Assembly (NCBI GenBank): GCA_963710135.1 | Contig: CAVPYY010000006.1 | Location: 434,001 to 498,000, forward strand | Length of the DNA stretch: 64,000 nucleotides | DNA from: SG8-30 sp963710135 | GTDB lineage: Bacteria; Pseudomonadota; Gammaproteobacteria; Steroidobacterales; Steroidobacteraceae | Direction: 5' to 3' | In this document: positions 51,620-61,653 of the stretch, piece by piece | How the letters are laid out: the number at the start of each line of letters is the position of its first letter | How positions within the stretch are numbered: the first letter of the stretch is position 1 | Made by a program: the position numbers and the translations under genes | The notes under the pieces: generated by a model | What the model was told of the DNA's origin: nothing | The model's input: the letters and a program-made list of their open reading frames with translations, nothing else | Database searches by the model: none

Positions 51620-52468
51620 CGCCGGCGCTGCTCGGCGTCCTGCTGGCGGCGGCCCTGATCATCGGCTGGATCCTGGGCCAACCGCTGCTGGCCGCGCGGC
51701 GGCGCCAGCGCCTGCGCCGCGCCTCGATCGGCGAGGCGGACCGCATGCTGTTGCGCCGCCGCCTGCCCCTCTACGCCGTGGTGCCGGGTTCGCTCAGGCA
51801 GCGCCTCGACGAGCTGATCGGCGTCTTCATCGCAGAGAAGGAGTTCGTCGGCTGCCACGGTCTCGACGGTCACGCGGACGATGAAGCTGATGATCGCGGC
51901 GCAGGCCTGCCTGCTGGTGCTCGGCCGCGACGAACACGTGTATGACGCACTGCGCTCGGTGCTGGTCTATCCCGGTCAGTTCATCGTGCCGGACGAGTGG
52001 CATGACGAAGACGGTGTCGTGACCGAGGAAGAGCAGGTCCTGTCAGGACAGACCTGGGACGTCAGCCGCATCCTGCTGTCCTGGGAAGACGTCAGGGCCG
52101 GCGGCCACGGCGCCGAACCCTACAACGTCGTCGTGCACGAGTTCGCCCACTACCTCGACCACGAGAGCGGCGGGGCCGACGGCGCGCCGGCCCTGGACGG
52201 GCCGGCCGCGCGCGCGCGCTGGGCCGAGGTGTTGCAGCAGGAGTTCGACGCCCTGCGCGACGCGGTGGAGCGCGAGGCGGACACCCTGCTCGATCCCTAT
52301 GCGACTCAGGACGAAGCCGAGTTCTTCGCGGTGGCAAGCGAAGCGTTCATGGAGACCCCGACGCTGCTGCGCGACCAGCATCCGCGCCTGTACGCCGAAC
52401 TGCAGACCTTTTACCGCCTCGATCCGGCGTCGTGGCGGACCGGGACCCGGGCCGACCCAGCCGCCTGA
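51616..52468 (+). CDS. MtfA-like zinc metallopeptidase (frame-disrupted as sequenced)
   Basis: N-terminal frame: a membrane-like helix (PALLGVLLAAALIIGWILGQPLL), then RRRLPLYAVVPGSLRQRLDELIGVFIAEKEFVGCHGLD. After a +1 insertion near 51868 the other frame continues with LMIAAQACLLVLGRDEHVYD, PGQFIVPDEWHDEDGVV and the zinc motif VVHEFAHYLDHESG, ending FFAVASEAFMETPTLL. Span is 3n+1; corrected length about 283 residues. E. coli MtfA is a peptidase that also titrates Mlc; the membrane helix here is unlike E. coli. Overlaps the upstream gene by 4 nt. Confidence 0.85.
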
Positions 52469-52479
52469 GAGTTATCTGC

Positions 52480-53742
52480 TCACGGCCGCGATGGGGCGCG
52501 CTCGCGGCCGAGCCAGAGCACCGCGGCGCCCGCGATGAACAGCAACAGCACCGACAGGATGCCGGCGCGCGTGCTGCCGGTGACGAGAGCCGTGACACCG
52601 ACCAGGATCGGCCCGAGCACCGCGGCGAACTTGCCCATCATGTTGTAGAAGCCGAAGAACTCGCCCTGCTTGCCGGGTGGCACCAGCGAACCGAAGTAGG
52701 ATCGGGACAGGGACTGCACGCCCCCCTGCACCAGCCCGATCACCACCGCCAGGCCGTAGAACTCCTCGACCGAGTCGAGCCGGTAGGCGCCGACGGTCGC
52801 GGCGGCGTAAACCGCCAGCGCAATGAAGATCCCGTTGCGCGCGCCGATGCGCCCGCCGAGCCAGCCGAATGCCAGCGCCGCGGGAAAGGCGATGAACTGG
52901 GTCAGCAGCAGCGCCGCAATCAGGTTCGACTGGTCGAACCCCAGGGACAGGCCGTAGTCGACCGCCATCTTGATGACGGTGTTCACGCCGTCGATGTACA
53001 GCCAGTACGCCAGCAGGAACCACACCAGCGGACGGTAGGCACGCAGGTGGGTGACCGTCGTCCGCAGTTCACTAAACCCGGCCTTCGCGGCGGCGGCCAG
53101 TCCGAGCGGCACCGCCGGCCGCGTTTCCCGCACGAACAGGATCGCAGGCAGCGAAAACACCAGCCACCAGGCCGCCACGGTCAGGAAGGAGAGCCTGACG
53201 GCTTCCGCCGCGGACTCGAGCCCGAACAGCTCGGGCTTGAGCGTCATCAGCACATTGACCGCGAATAGCAGACCGCCGCCGATGTAGCCGAGGGAATAGC
53301 CGTATGCCGAGACGAGGTCGAGCTCGTGGCGCTCCGCCACATCGAGCAGCAGCGCGTCGTAGAACGTCATCCCGCCCCAGAAGCCCAGCGACGCCAGGGC
53401 ATATAGCGCCGCGGCAAGCTGCCATTCGCCCTTGCCCACCAGGTACAGCCCGCCCGTGGCCGCCGCGCCCAGCACGGTCGTCATGGTGAGCAGGCGCACG
53501 CGCGCGCCGCTGCGATCGGCGATCGCTCCCAGCAGCGGCGCCAGCAAGGCGATGATGAGGCTGGCGACCCCGTTCGCCAGCCCCAGGCGGAAGGTGCTGA
53601 CCGCCGCCTCCGCGCCGACATTCCAGTACTGCTTGAAGAAGACCGGAAAGAATCCCGCCATGACGGTCGTGGCGAAGGCGGAGTTGGCCCAGTCGTACAG
53701 CGCCCAGGACACCACCGGCCGGCGCGTCAGCGCGGACTTCAA
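52480..53742 (-). CDS. MFS transporter, UMF1 (Atg22-like) family
   Basis: A 420-residue permease with about twelve membrane segments. The start RRPVVSWALYDWANSAFATTVMAGFFPVFFKQYW is the UMF1 signature (D-W-A-N-S-A-F), followed by SLIIALLAPLLGAIADRSGARVR and GMTFYDALLLDVAERHELDLVSAYGYSLGYIGGGLLF. VQSLSRSYFGSLVPPGKQGEFFGFYNMMGKFAAVLGPI is also family-typical. Substrate unknown. Convergent with mtfA; its upstream region carries the palindrome cluster. Confidence 0.9.
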   Translation of the reverse strand: MKSALTRRPVVSWALYDWANSAFATTVMAGFFPVFFKQYWNVGAEAAVSTFRLGLANGVASLIIALLAPLLGAIADRSGARVRLLTMTTVLGAAATGGLYLVGKGEWQLAAALYALASLGFWGGMTFYDALLLDVAERHELDLVSAYGYSLGYIGGGLLFAVNVLMTLKPELFGLESAAEAVRLSFLTVAAWWLVFSLPAILFVRETRPAVPLGLAAAAKAGFSELRTTVTHLRAYRPLVWFLLAYWLYIDGVNTVIKMAVDYGLSLGFDQSNLIAALLLTQFIAFPAALAFGWLGGRIGARNGIFIALAVYAAATVGAYRLDSVEEFYGLAVVIGLVQGGVQSLSRSYFGSLVPPGKQGEFFGFYNMMGKFAAVLGPILVGVTALVTGSTRAGILSVLLLFIAGAAVLWLGRERAPSRP

Positions 53743-53902
53743 GGATTCGGCCTCATGGCCCGAGCATAGCCGCGGCGGGTGAAGGGCGATAGCGCACGGC
53801 GCACTCGGCGGTCCCGTCTTGCCCAGAGCGCTCCGTGCTGCCGTGGCCGCCCGCCGGGCGAGAGACCCGATGCGGCGAGCCTGGCCAAGGGCTCGTGCCT
53901 AG

Positions 53903-54210
53903 GGGGACAGTCCCCTGCGGGGACAGTCCCCAGGCGCGGGTCGAGGACGACTGTAGGCCTCTTGCGAGCGACTTTGGCTCGGCGGAGCGAGCAAGAGGCT
54001 CTACAGGAGTAGAGAGACCCGCGCGGCTGCGAGCGTTCCGCGGGGTGCCACGACCGGCGCCACAACGGGTGCCACAACGGGGACAGTCCCCTGCGGGGAC
54101 AGTCCCCAGGCGCCAAGACCGGTGCCACAACGCGGACAGTCCCCGCCTCGGTGCCGCTTCAGGGGACAGTCCCCTACGGCGACAGTCCCCGCGGCGGCAG
54201 TCCCCCGTGG
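53903..54210. repeat. Palindrome cluster and copy B surroundings (gene-free 53743-54211)
   Basis: The 469-nt gap between the MFS gene and prfC holds no gene. GGGGACAGTCCCC-type palindromes occur in pairs before the 87-nt repeat and at 54079-54091 and 54095-54107, then singly or degenerate at about 54131, 54161-54175, 54178 and 54194. Between them CGGGTGCCACAAC-like units recur. The palindromes near the end may help terminate prfC (stop at 54212), which reads toward them. The first 150 nt (53743-53902) show nothing recognisable apart from the MFS upstream region. Confidence 0.8.
53936..54022 (+). repeat. 87-nt structured repeat, copy B
   Basis: Same length and stems as the copy at 43441-43527: outer GCGGGTC/GACCCGC, inner CTGTAG..CCTCTTGC with GCAAGAGG..CTACAG. 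The loop differs (GCTCGGCGGAGC against GCTTTCGGAGC) while still able to fold. It is preceded by the same pair of palindromes and followed by a matching GTTCCGCGGGG..TGCC segment, so the duplicated unit is about 155-160 nt. Confidence 0.8.
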
Positions 54211-54211
54211 G

Positions 54212-55807
<1,596 letters not shown>

Positions 55808-55867
55808 CGTGGCGATCGAATGTCTGGCGGCCGCATACCGGGCGGGCGCGAGATTCTACCCGAAACC

Positions 55868-55883
55868 GCGCGGCATGCCGCGC
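55868..55883. terminator. 16-bp perfect palindrome between rimI and prfC
   Basis: GCGCGGCATGCCGCGC, fully self-complementary, 6 nt past the rimI stop. It could form a short hairpin or act as a terminator or binding site; no U-run follows. Confidence 0.35.
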
Positions 55884-55889
55884 GACGGG

Positions 55890-56375
55890 CTAGCGCGGCA
55901 GGGTCAGGTCCAGACGGTAGACGATGGCGTCTTCCCGCCCGCCCGGCGCCTGGTAGTAGCCCCGCCGCAGGCCCACCCGCTCGAATCCCGCGTGCTCGTA
56001 CAGGGCGATGGCCGCCCGATTGGAGGGCCGGACCTCGAGGAACGCATCGGTAACCCCGGCCTCCCGCGCCCGGTGGAGCAAACGCCGCAGCAGGGCACGC
56101 CCGGCGCCGCAGCGGCGCAGCTGACGCGCGATGCACAGGTTGAGGATGTGGCACTCGCCGGCTCCCATGGACATGACGCCGTAGCCCGAGACGCCCCAGC
56201 GCGAGTCGACGATCCAGCAGTCGTAGCCCACCCGCAGGCAGTCGCGAAACACCTGCTCGCTCCAGGGAAACTGGTAGGCGGCATGCTCCAGCAACATCAC
56301 CAGCGGGACGTCATCCGCGGTCATCGGGCGGAACTGGAAAGGCGGCGCGGCCAGCTGATCAGGCGCGGTGGCCAT
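55890..56375 (-). CDS. rimI: Ribosomal protein alanine N-acetyltransferase RimI
   Basis: A 161-residue GNAT protein that acetylates the N-terminus of S18. The start FQFRPMTADDVPLVMLLEHAAYQFPWSEQVFRDCLRVGYDCW is RimI-like. The acetyl-CoA loop ARQLRRCGAGRALLRRLL and NRAAIALYEHAGFERVGLRRGYYQAPGGREDAIVY complete the fold. It overlaps the end of the uracil-DNA glycosylase gene by 17 nt. Confidence 0.93.
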   Translation of the reverse strand: MATAPDQLAAPPFQFRPMTADDVPLVMLLEHAAYQFPWSEQVFRDCLRVGYDCWIVDSRWGVSGYGVMSMGAGECHILNLCIARQLRRCGAGRALLRRLLHRAREAGVTDAFLEVRPSNRAAIALYEHAGFERVGLRRGYYQAPGGREDAIVYRLDLTLPR

Positions 56376-57007
56376 CGCGAACGAGCCTCCTCACGACCTT
56401 CAGGTCCTGCCAGGTCTTCGCCTTCTGCGCCGGGGTGCGCAGCAGGTAGGCCGGATGGTAGGTGACGATCACCGGCACGCCCGACGCCAGCGCATGCGTG
56501 GTGCCGCGCAGGCGCCCGAGGGCCGAGTCGGTGCCCAGCAGATTCTGCGCGGCCACGCGCCCCACGCACAGGATGACGCGCGGCGCGACCAGCGCGATCT
56601 GCCGGTGCAGGTAGCCGATGCAGGCTTCCGCCTCGGCGCGCTCGGGGTCGCGATTTCCGGGCGGGCGGCACTTCAGGATGTTCGCGATGAAGACCTGCCC
56701 GCCGATCGAGCCCGATCGCGCGCAGCATGAGATCGAGCAGCTGGCCCGCCGCGCCGACGAACGGCTCGCCCTGCCGATCCTCCTCGGCCCCCGGCGCCTC
56801 GCCGATGACCATCAGGTCGGCCTGCCGGTCGCCGACGCCGAACACCGTCTGGGTGCGGGTCTCGCACAGCGCGCAGCGGCGGCAGTCGCGAACTTCGGCC
56901 TGCAGCGCCGTCCATGCCGCGTGGGCCGCGCCACCGGCGCCCGCGTTGCGCGGCAGGTAGCGCGTGATGCCCAAATCGTCGAGAGTTGCCGCCCGCCGCA
57001 GGTCCAT
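56359..57007 (-). CDS. Uracil-DNA glycosylase, family 4 (frame-disrupted as sequenced)
   Basis: First frame (from 57007): the iron-sulfur start EVRDCRRCALCETRTQTVFGVGD and the active-site string MVIGEAPGAEEDRQGEPFVGAAGQLLDLMLRAIGLDR. After a +1 insertion at about 56698-56706 another frame gives the remaining Cys ligands and the ending VPVIVTYHPAYLLRTPAQKAKTWQDLK. Span is 3n+1; corrected length about 215 residues. Removes uracil from DNA. Adjacent rimI order is common in gammaproteobacteria. Confidence 0.9.
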
Positions 57008-57016
57008 CGGGGATTC

Positions 57017-57784
57017 CTACCCGGCAGCGTCGCGGGGCCGGCGGCGCGTCCGCCGCCATAGCCACACCAGCGGGGCGGAGAGCCCGAATCCGGCAAACAG
57101 CGCCAGCAGGACAGCCGGCGGATCGAGCGCGATGAGCGCGAACACCACCGGCACCAGCAGCAGCTTCGAGTACCGCACCCGCTCTCCCGCCGCACGGTCC
57201 TTGAAACTGGGGTAGGAAAAGCGGCTGACCATCAGTGCGCCGGCCGAGGCCGTTACCACGAAGGCGAGTGTCAACCCGGCGAGCCCTTCGATCTGGTACT
57301 TGTGCGCGAGCCAGACGAAGGCCGCCACGATGGCCGCGGCCGAGGGACTGGGGAGACCCTCGAAATAGCGCTTGTCGGCGGTGGCGGCCCGCGCGTTGAA
57401 CCGCGCCAGGCGCATCGCGGCCGAGGCGACATAGAAGAAGGCCGCGACCCAGCCGAAACGTCCCCAGGCGGTGCCGTACTCGACGATTCGCGCCATGCCC
57501 CACTGGTAGCAGACGATGGCCGGCGCCAGGCCGAACGACACCATGTCGGCCATGCTGTCGAATTCCTTGCCGAACTGGGTGTCCGTTCCGGTCAGGCGCG
57601 CCACGCGCCCATCGAGGCCATCGAACAGCATGGCGACGAATATCGCGATGCCGGCACGCTCGAAATTGCCGTCGATCGCCGCGATGACCGCATAGAACCC
57701 GGAGAACAGGCAAGCCGTGGTCAGCAGATTGGGCAGCAGGTAGATGCCGCGGCGACCGTTGGCGGGATTGGTATCGGGGCTCAT
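57017..57784 (-). CDS. pssA: CDP-diacylglycerol-serine O-phosphatidyltransferase
   Basis: A 255-residue membrane enzyme of the CDP-alcohol phosphatidyltransferase family, making phosphatidylserine. The catalytic motif LFDGLDGRVARLTGTDTQFGKEFDSMADMVSFG has all conserved Asp residues. About seven membrane helices. The start MSPDTNPANGRRGIYLLPNLLTTACLFSGF is typical of the subtype II PssA. It lies 9 nt upstream of the uracil-DNA glycosylase start. Confidence 0.93.
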   Translation of the reverse strand: MSPDTNPANGRRGIYLLPNLLTTACLFSGFYAVIAAIDGNFERAGIAIFVAMLFDGLDGRVARLTGTDTQFGKEFDSMADMVSFGLAPAIVCYQWGMARIVEYGTAWGRFGWVAAFFYVASAAMRLARFNARAATADKRYFEGLPSPSAAAIVAAFVWLAHKYQIEGLAGLTLAFVVTASAGALMVSRFSYPSFKDRAAGERVRYSKLLLVPVVFALIALDPPAVLLALFAGFGLSAPLVWLWRRTRRRPRDAAG

Positions 57785-57938
57785 TGGCGACGATGTTTCC
57801 GGTGGGTTCGACCCAGAGCACGCATGATAGGGTTCTGCCGCCGGCGTCACAACGCGAGCGCCGGCGCGTGGCGTGCGGCGTGGCCTGCCCCTAAGATACC
57901 GGGCTGTAGGGCCGGCGCGCCCAGCCATGGATACCCGC

Positions 57939-59660
57939 ATGCGGCTCTCGCGATACCCGATCCAGAACCTCAAGGAAGTCCCTGCCGACGCGGAGGTGGT
58001 CAGCCACCAGCTGATGCTGCGCGCCGGGCTGATGCGCCGGCTGGCGGGCGGCCTGTACACCTGGCTGCCGCTGGGGCTGCGCGTACTGCGCAAGGTCGAG
58101 GGCATCGTCCGCGAGGAGATGGATCGCGCCGGCGCGCTCGAGGTGCTGCATGCCGGTCGTACAGCCCGCCGAGCTGTGGATGGAGTCGGGCCGCTGGGAC
58201 CAGTTCGGCCCGGAGCTGCTGCGGCTGAAGGACCGCCACGATCGCGACATGGTGCTCGGCCCCACCCACGAGGAGGTCATCACCGACCTGGCGCGCCGGG
58301 AGCTCAAGTCCTACAGGCAGCTGCCCGTGAACTTCTACCAGATCCAGACCAAGTTCCGCGACGAGATCCGGCCGCGCTTCGGCGTGATGCGCGCCCGCGA
58401 GTTCATCATGAAGGATGCCTACAGCTTCCACGACACGCCGGCCTCGCTGCAGGAAGGCTACCAGCGCATGCACGACGCCTACACGGCGATCTTCACCCGC
58501 ATGCGGCTGGACTTCCGCGCCGTGCTGGCCGACACCGGCGCCATCGGCGGCAGCGCGTCGCAGGAGTTCCACGTGCTCGCCGCATCCGGCGAGGATGCCA
58601 TCGCGTTCTCGCGACGCGGGCGACTACGCCGCCAATCTGGAGATGGCGGCCGTGCTTGCCGCCGACGACTCCGCGCCCGGCGCCGGGCGCGCCGCTGGCG
58701 CGAGTCGCCACGCCCGGGGCGCGATCCATCGCCGAGGTCAGCGCCTGTCCTCGGGCTGCCCGCCAGCCGCGTCGTCAAGACGCTGCTGGTCGAAGGCGCA
58801 GACGGCGGCGCGATCGCGCTGCTGGTCCGCGGCGATCACGAACTGAACGCCGTCAAGGCGCAGAAGCTGCCCGGCGTCGCCGCGCCATTGCGCATGGCCG
58901 ACGCCGCGCGCATCGCCGAGGCGACGGGCTGCGAACCCGGCTTCCTCGGACCGGTCGGCCTCGAGCTGCCCGTCTACGCCGATCACGCGGTGCTCGCGCT
59001 GGCCGACTTCGCCTGCGGCGCGAACGAGCGCGACGCCCATCTCACCGGCGTCAACTGGGTGCGCGATCTGCCGGAGGCCACGCCGGTGGACATCCGCAAT
59101 GCCGTGGAGGGCGACCCCAGCCCCGCTGGCCAGCGGCACGCTGCAAGATCGCGCGCGGCATCGAGGTCGGCCACATCTTCCAGCTCGGCAGCAAGTACAG
59201 CGAGGCGCTGGGCGCCACGGTGCTCGACGAACAGGGCAAGTCGATCGTCATGCACATGGGTTGCTACGGCATCGGCATCACGCGAGTCGTCGCCGCCGCC
59301 ATCGAACAGAACCACGACGATCGCGGCATCATCTGGCCGGAGCCGCTGGCGCCGTTCCAGGTCGTCATCGTGCCGCTCAACTGGGCCAAGTCGGCGCGGG
59401 TGCGCGAGGCCGCGGAGGATCTCTACCGGGCACTCACGGCCGCGGGCGTCGAGGTATTGCTCGACGACCGCGACGCCCGGCCTGGAGTGAAGTTTGCGGA
59501 TGCCGAGCTGATCGGCATCCCGCACCGTGTGGTCGTCGCCGAACGCGGCCTCGATGCGGGGCAGCTCGAGTACCGCCATCGCCGCGCCGAGAGCAACGAG
59601 GACCTGCCGCTGGCCACTGCGGTCGAGGCCCTCTGCGCCCGCCTCGGCGCGAGGCACTGA
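57939..59660 (+). CDS. proS: Prolyl-tRNA synthetase (six +1 insertions as sequenced)
   Basis: Start ATG 57939 (MRLSRYPIQNLKEVPADAEVVSHQLMLRAGLMRRLAGGLYTWLPLG). The class II motif region FYQIQTKFRDEIRPRFGVMRAREFIMKDAYSFH, an editing (YbaK-like) insertion, GIEVGHIFQLGSKYSEALGATV and the anticodon-binding end are all present. Frames change at about 58149, 58611, 58657, 58747, 59122 and 59146, always by +1, so six bases bring the end back into the first frame. Corrected length is about 571 residues, equal to E. coli ProS (572). Probably intact in the organism. Confidence 0.92.
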   Translation: MRLSRYPIQNLKEVPADAEVVSHQLMLRAGLMRRLAGGLYTWLPLGLRVLRKVEGIVREEMDRAGALEVLHAGRTARRAVDGVGPLGPVRPGAAAAEGPPRSRHGARPHPRGGHHRPGAPGAQVLQAAARELLPDPDQVPRRDPAALRRDARPRVHHEGCLQLPRHAGLAAGRLPAHARRLHGDLHPHAAGLPRRAGRHRRHRRQRVAGVPRARRIRRGCHRVLATRATTPPIWRWRPCLPPTTPRPAPGAPLARVATPGARSIAEVSACPRAARQPRRQDAAGRRRRRRRDRAAGPRRSRTERRQGAEAARRRRAIAHGRRRAHRRGDGLRTRLPRTGRPRAARLRRSRGARAGRLRLRRERARRPSHRRQLGARSAGGHAGGHPQCRGGRPQPRWPAARCKIARGIEVGHIFQLGSKYSEALGATVLDEQGKSIVMHMGCYGIGITRVVAAAIEQNHDDRGIIWPEPLAPFQVVIVPLNWAKSARVREAAEDLYRALTAAGVEVLLDDRDARPGVKFADAELIGIPHRVVVAERGLDAGQLEYRHRRAESNEDLPLATAVEALCARLGARH

Positions 59661-59674
59661 GCGGGGACGCACCC

Positions 59675-60286
59675 GTGAGAGCTGGCTTCGCACTCGCCAC
59701 GGTCTTGAGCGCACTGCTGCTGGCCACGCCGGCCGCGGCCGTCGAGCGCCAGCGGGAACCCGGGCTGAAAGCCGTCATCGAGGCAGCCCTCGCCTCCAAG
59801 CCCTGCTTCGAGGGCAAGTACGACGACGTCGTCTGGTATGCGCTGATGCAGGAACGCGTCGAGGCGCGGCTGCGCCGCCATTCGCAGGATCTGCGTCTCG
59901 GCGACGACCTCACCGCCGCGGCCAGGCGCATCCTGGAAGCCGTGCACTGCGAGGCGCGCAAGCACGCGATGCTGCGCGACCGGCCGCAACTGGTGCTCGC
60001 CGTGATCGACGTCGAAAGCGCCTTTGACCCGTTCGCGGTCTCCTACGCGGGCGCGGTCGGACTGATGCAGATCATGCCCTTCTGGCCGACCGAACTCGGC
60101 CTGAAGAACGAGGACCTGATCGACGTCGAGCTGAACATCCGCATGGGGACGAGCATCCTCGCGCACTATCTGGAGCGCGAGCGCGGCGACTATCGCCGCG
60201 GGCTGGCGCGCTACAACGGCAGCCTCGGGCGACGAACCTATCCGGACCTGGTGCTCGAGCGGCTGCGGTCCCGCTGGAGCATGTAG
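59675..60286 (+). CDS. Lytic transglycosylase (SLT domain)
   Basis: A 203-residue secreted protein. Signal peptide about 1-23 (ending ATPAAA). The SLT catalytic domain includes LAVIDVESAFDPFAVSYAGAVGLMQIMPFWPTELGL, with the catalytic Glu in DVESAFD and the AGAVGLMQIMP signature. ALARYNGSLGRRTYPDLV closes it. It cleaves glycan strands of peptidoglycan. GTG at 59675 is the start, with a GGGGA about 10 nt upstream. Confidence 0.92.
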   Translation: MRAGFALATVLSALLLATPAAAVERQREPGLKAVIEAALASKPCFEGKYDDVVWYALMQERVEARLRRHSQDLRLGDDLTAAARRILEAVHCEARKHAMLRDRPQLVLAVIDVESAFDPFAVSYAGAVGLMQIMPFWPTELGLKNEDLIDVELNIRMGTSILAHYLERERGDYRRGLARYNGSLGRRTYPDLVLERLRSRWSM

Positions 60287-60292
60287 CCAGCC

Positions 60293-60583
60293 TCAACAGG
60301 TCCTGAAGCCGCTTTCCCGCGGCGCGGCGGCCAGCGGCAGCTCTTCCACTTCCACCCGGTCGACGCGCGCCAGCGGCGGCCCGTGGGACAGCCAGGACAG
60401 CAGCGACTCCACTGCGGCCGCGGCGCCCACGGCAAGGACTTCGACGGAGCCGTCGGGCAGATTCCGGGCCTGCCCCGCGACGTCGAGTTCGGCCGCGCGC
60501 GCGGCTGCGCTGGCCCGGAAATAAACGCCCTGCACCCTGCCGAAGACGCGGGCGCGTCGCGCCACTCGCCGCTCGCCGGCCAC
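60293..60583 (-). CDS. Acylphosphatase
   Basis: A 96-residue enzyme hydrolysing acyl phosphates. RARVFGRVQGVYFRASAAARAAEL contains the catalytic Arg (V-Q-G-V-x-F-R), and LDVAGQARNLPDGSVEVLAVG contains the catalytic Asn (N-L-P-D-G-S-V), both intact. GTG at 60583 gives normal length; a GTG at 60565 is possible. Convergent with the transglycosylase (6 nt) and 8 nt after the lipoprotein gene. Confidence 0.92.
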   Translation of the reverse strand: MAGERRVARRARVFGRVQGVYFRASAAARAAELDVAGQARNLPDGSVEVLAVGAAAAVESLLSWLSHGPPLARVDRVEVEELPLAAAPRESGFRTC

Positions 60584-60591
60584 GGGACGGG

Positions 60592-60888
60592 TCAGTACAC
60601 CGCGTCGCGAGCGCGGCGCGCGGCGTCGAGCGCCTCGACCGCCACCCTGCGCGCCTCGACCGCGGCATGCTGCGCCCCGCGATAGTCGAAGCGCTGCAGC
60701 AGGGTCTGCGCTTCGTCGACCAGCCGCTCCGCTTCGGCAAGCCGCTCCGGCGCCGCGTCGCCGGCACCGGCCGCCTGCGCGGCACGCACGGCCTGGCGCG
60801 CATCGCTCATCTCCTGCACCGGCGCACCCGTGCACGAGGCGAGCCCGGCCAGCAGCATTACGATGAGTAGCTTGGTCGGCTTAAGCAT
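60592..60888 (-). CDS. DUF4398-like lipoprotein
   Basis: A 98-residue protein: MLKPTKLLIVMLLAGLASC is a lipoprotein signal with the lipobox Cys at 19, and the remainder is an Ala-rich helical segment (MSDARQAVRAAQAAGAGDAAPERLAEAERLVDEAQTLLQ) matching the DUF4398 pattern. It would sit at the periplasmic face of a membrane. Function unknown. Confidence 0.85.
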   Translation of the reverse strand: MLKPTKLLIVMLLAGLASCTGAPVQEMSDARQAVRAAQAAGAGDAAPERLAEAERLVDEAQTLLQRFDYRGAQHAAVEARRVAVEALDAARRARDAVY

Positions 60889-61050
60889 CTGATCACGCTG
60901 AAAAAACGAACTAGAGCTTGCAGGGGCACGCTGGCAGCGTCAAGCGCGCGCCGGGCGGGTTCCGGGCAAGCACGTTGCGCAGGCGCCGCGTATCCTTCCG
61001 TCCGGCGCGCACGCTGCGGCAAGCCCATGGCATTAGCGGAGAATTTGCTC

Positions 61051-61653
61051 ATGTCCGAGATTCTGGTGCTGTTCTATTCTCGCCACGGCGGCACGGCTGA
61101 ACTGGCGCGGCAGGTGGCGCGTGGCGTCGACAGCGTGCCCGGCGCGTCGGCCAGGCTGCGCACCGTGCCGCCGGTCGCTGCCGTCACCGAGCGCGCCGCA
61201 CCGCCGGTCCCGGAATCCGGCGCGCCGTACGCGGAGCTGGCGGATCTCGAAAGCTGCGCTGGGCTCGTACTCGGCAGCCCGGTGCGGTTCGGCAACATGG
61301 CCGCCCCGCTGAAGGCGTTCCTCGAGACGACCTCGGCGCTGTGGCTATCCGGCGGCCTGTCAGGCAAGCCCGCTGGCGTCTTCACATCGGGCCAGACCCC
61401 GCATGGCGGACAGGAATCGACCTTGCTGACCATGATGGTGCCGCTGCTGCACCACGGCATGCTGCTGGTCGGCGTGCCGTTCACCGAGACCGCGATGCAG
61501 AAAACGCGCGGTGGCGGCACCCCCTACGGAGCGAGCCGGGTGGCCAGGGACAGCGACGTACCGGGCGTCACGGACGATGAGCGCGCCATCGCGCAGGCCC
61601 TGGGCAGGCGTGTGGCAGCGGCCGCCGTGGCGCTGCGCGGTGCGGAACTGTGA
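61051..61653 (+). CDS. wrbA: NAD(P)H:quinone oxidoreductase WrbA
   Basis: A 200-residue flavodoxin-fold enzyme that reduces quinones by two electrons. MSEILVLFYSRHGGTAELARQVARG binds the FMN phosphate (SRHGGT); GLVLGSPVRFGNMAAPLKAFLETT and FTSGQTPHGGQESTLLTMM are typical of WrbA. GTPYGASRV closes the domain. ATG 61051 is preferred to an upstream ATG at 61027. It overlaps the DUF2069 gene by 4 nt. Confidence 0.94.
   Translation: MSEILVLFYSRHGGTAELARQVARGVDSVPGASARLRTVPPVAAVTERAAPPVPESGAPYAELADLESCAGLVLGSPVRFGNMAAPLKAFLETTSALWLSGGLSGKPAGVFTSGQTPHGGQESTLLTMMVPLLHHGMLLVGVPFTETAMQKTRGGGTPYGASRVARDSDVPGVTDDERAIAQALGRRVAAAAVALRGAEL

Noticed and set aside
57873..59660. Two or more separate overlapping genes in the proS region
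   Set aside because: Each open frame holds a consecutive part of one prolyl-tRNA synthetase; together they give one protein of normal length.
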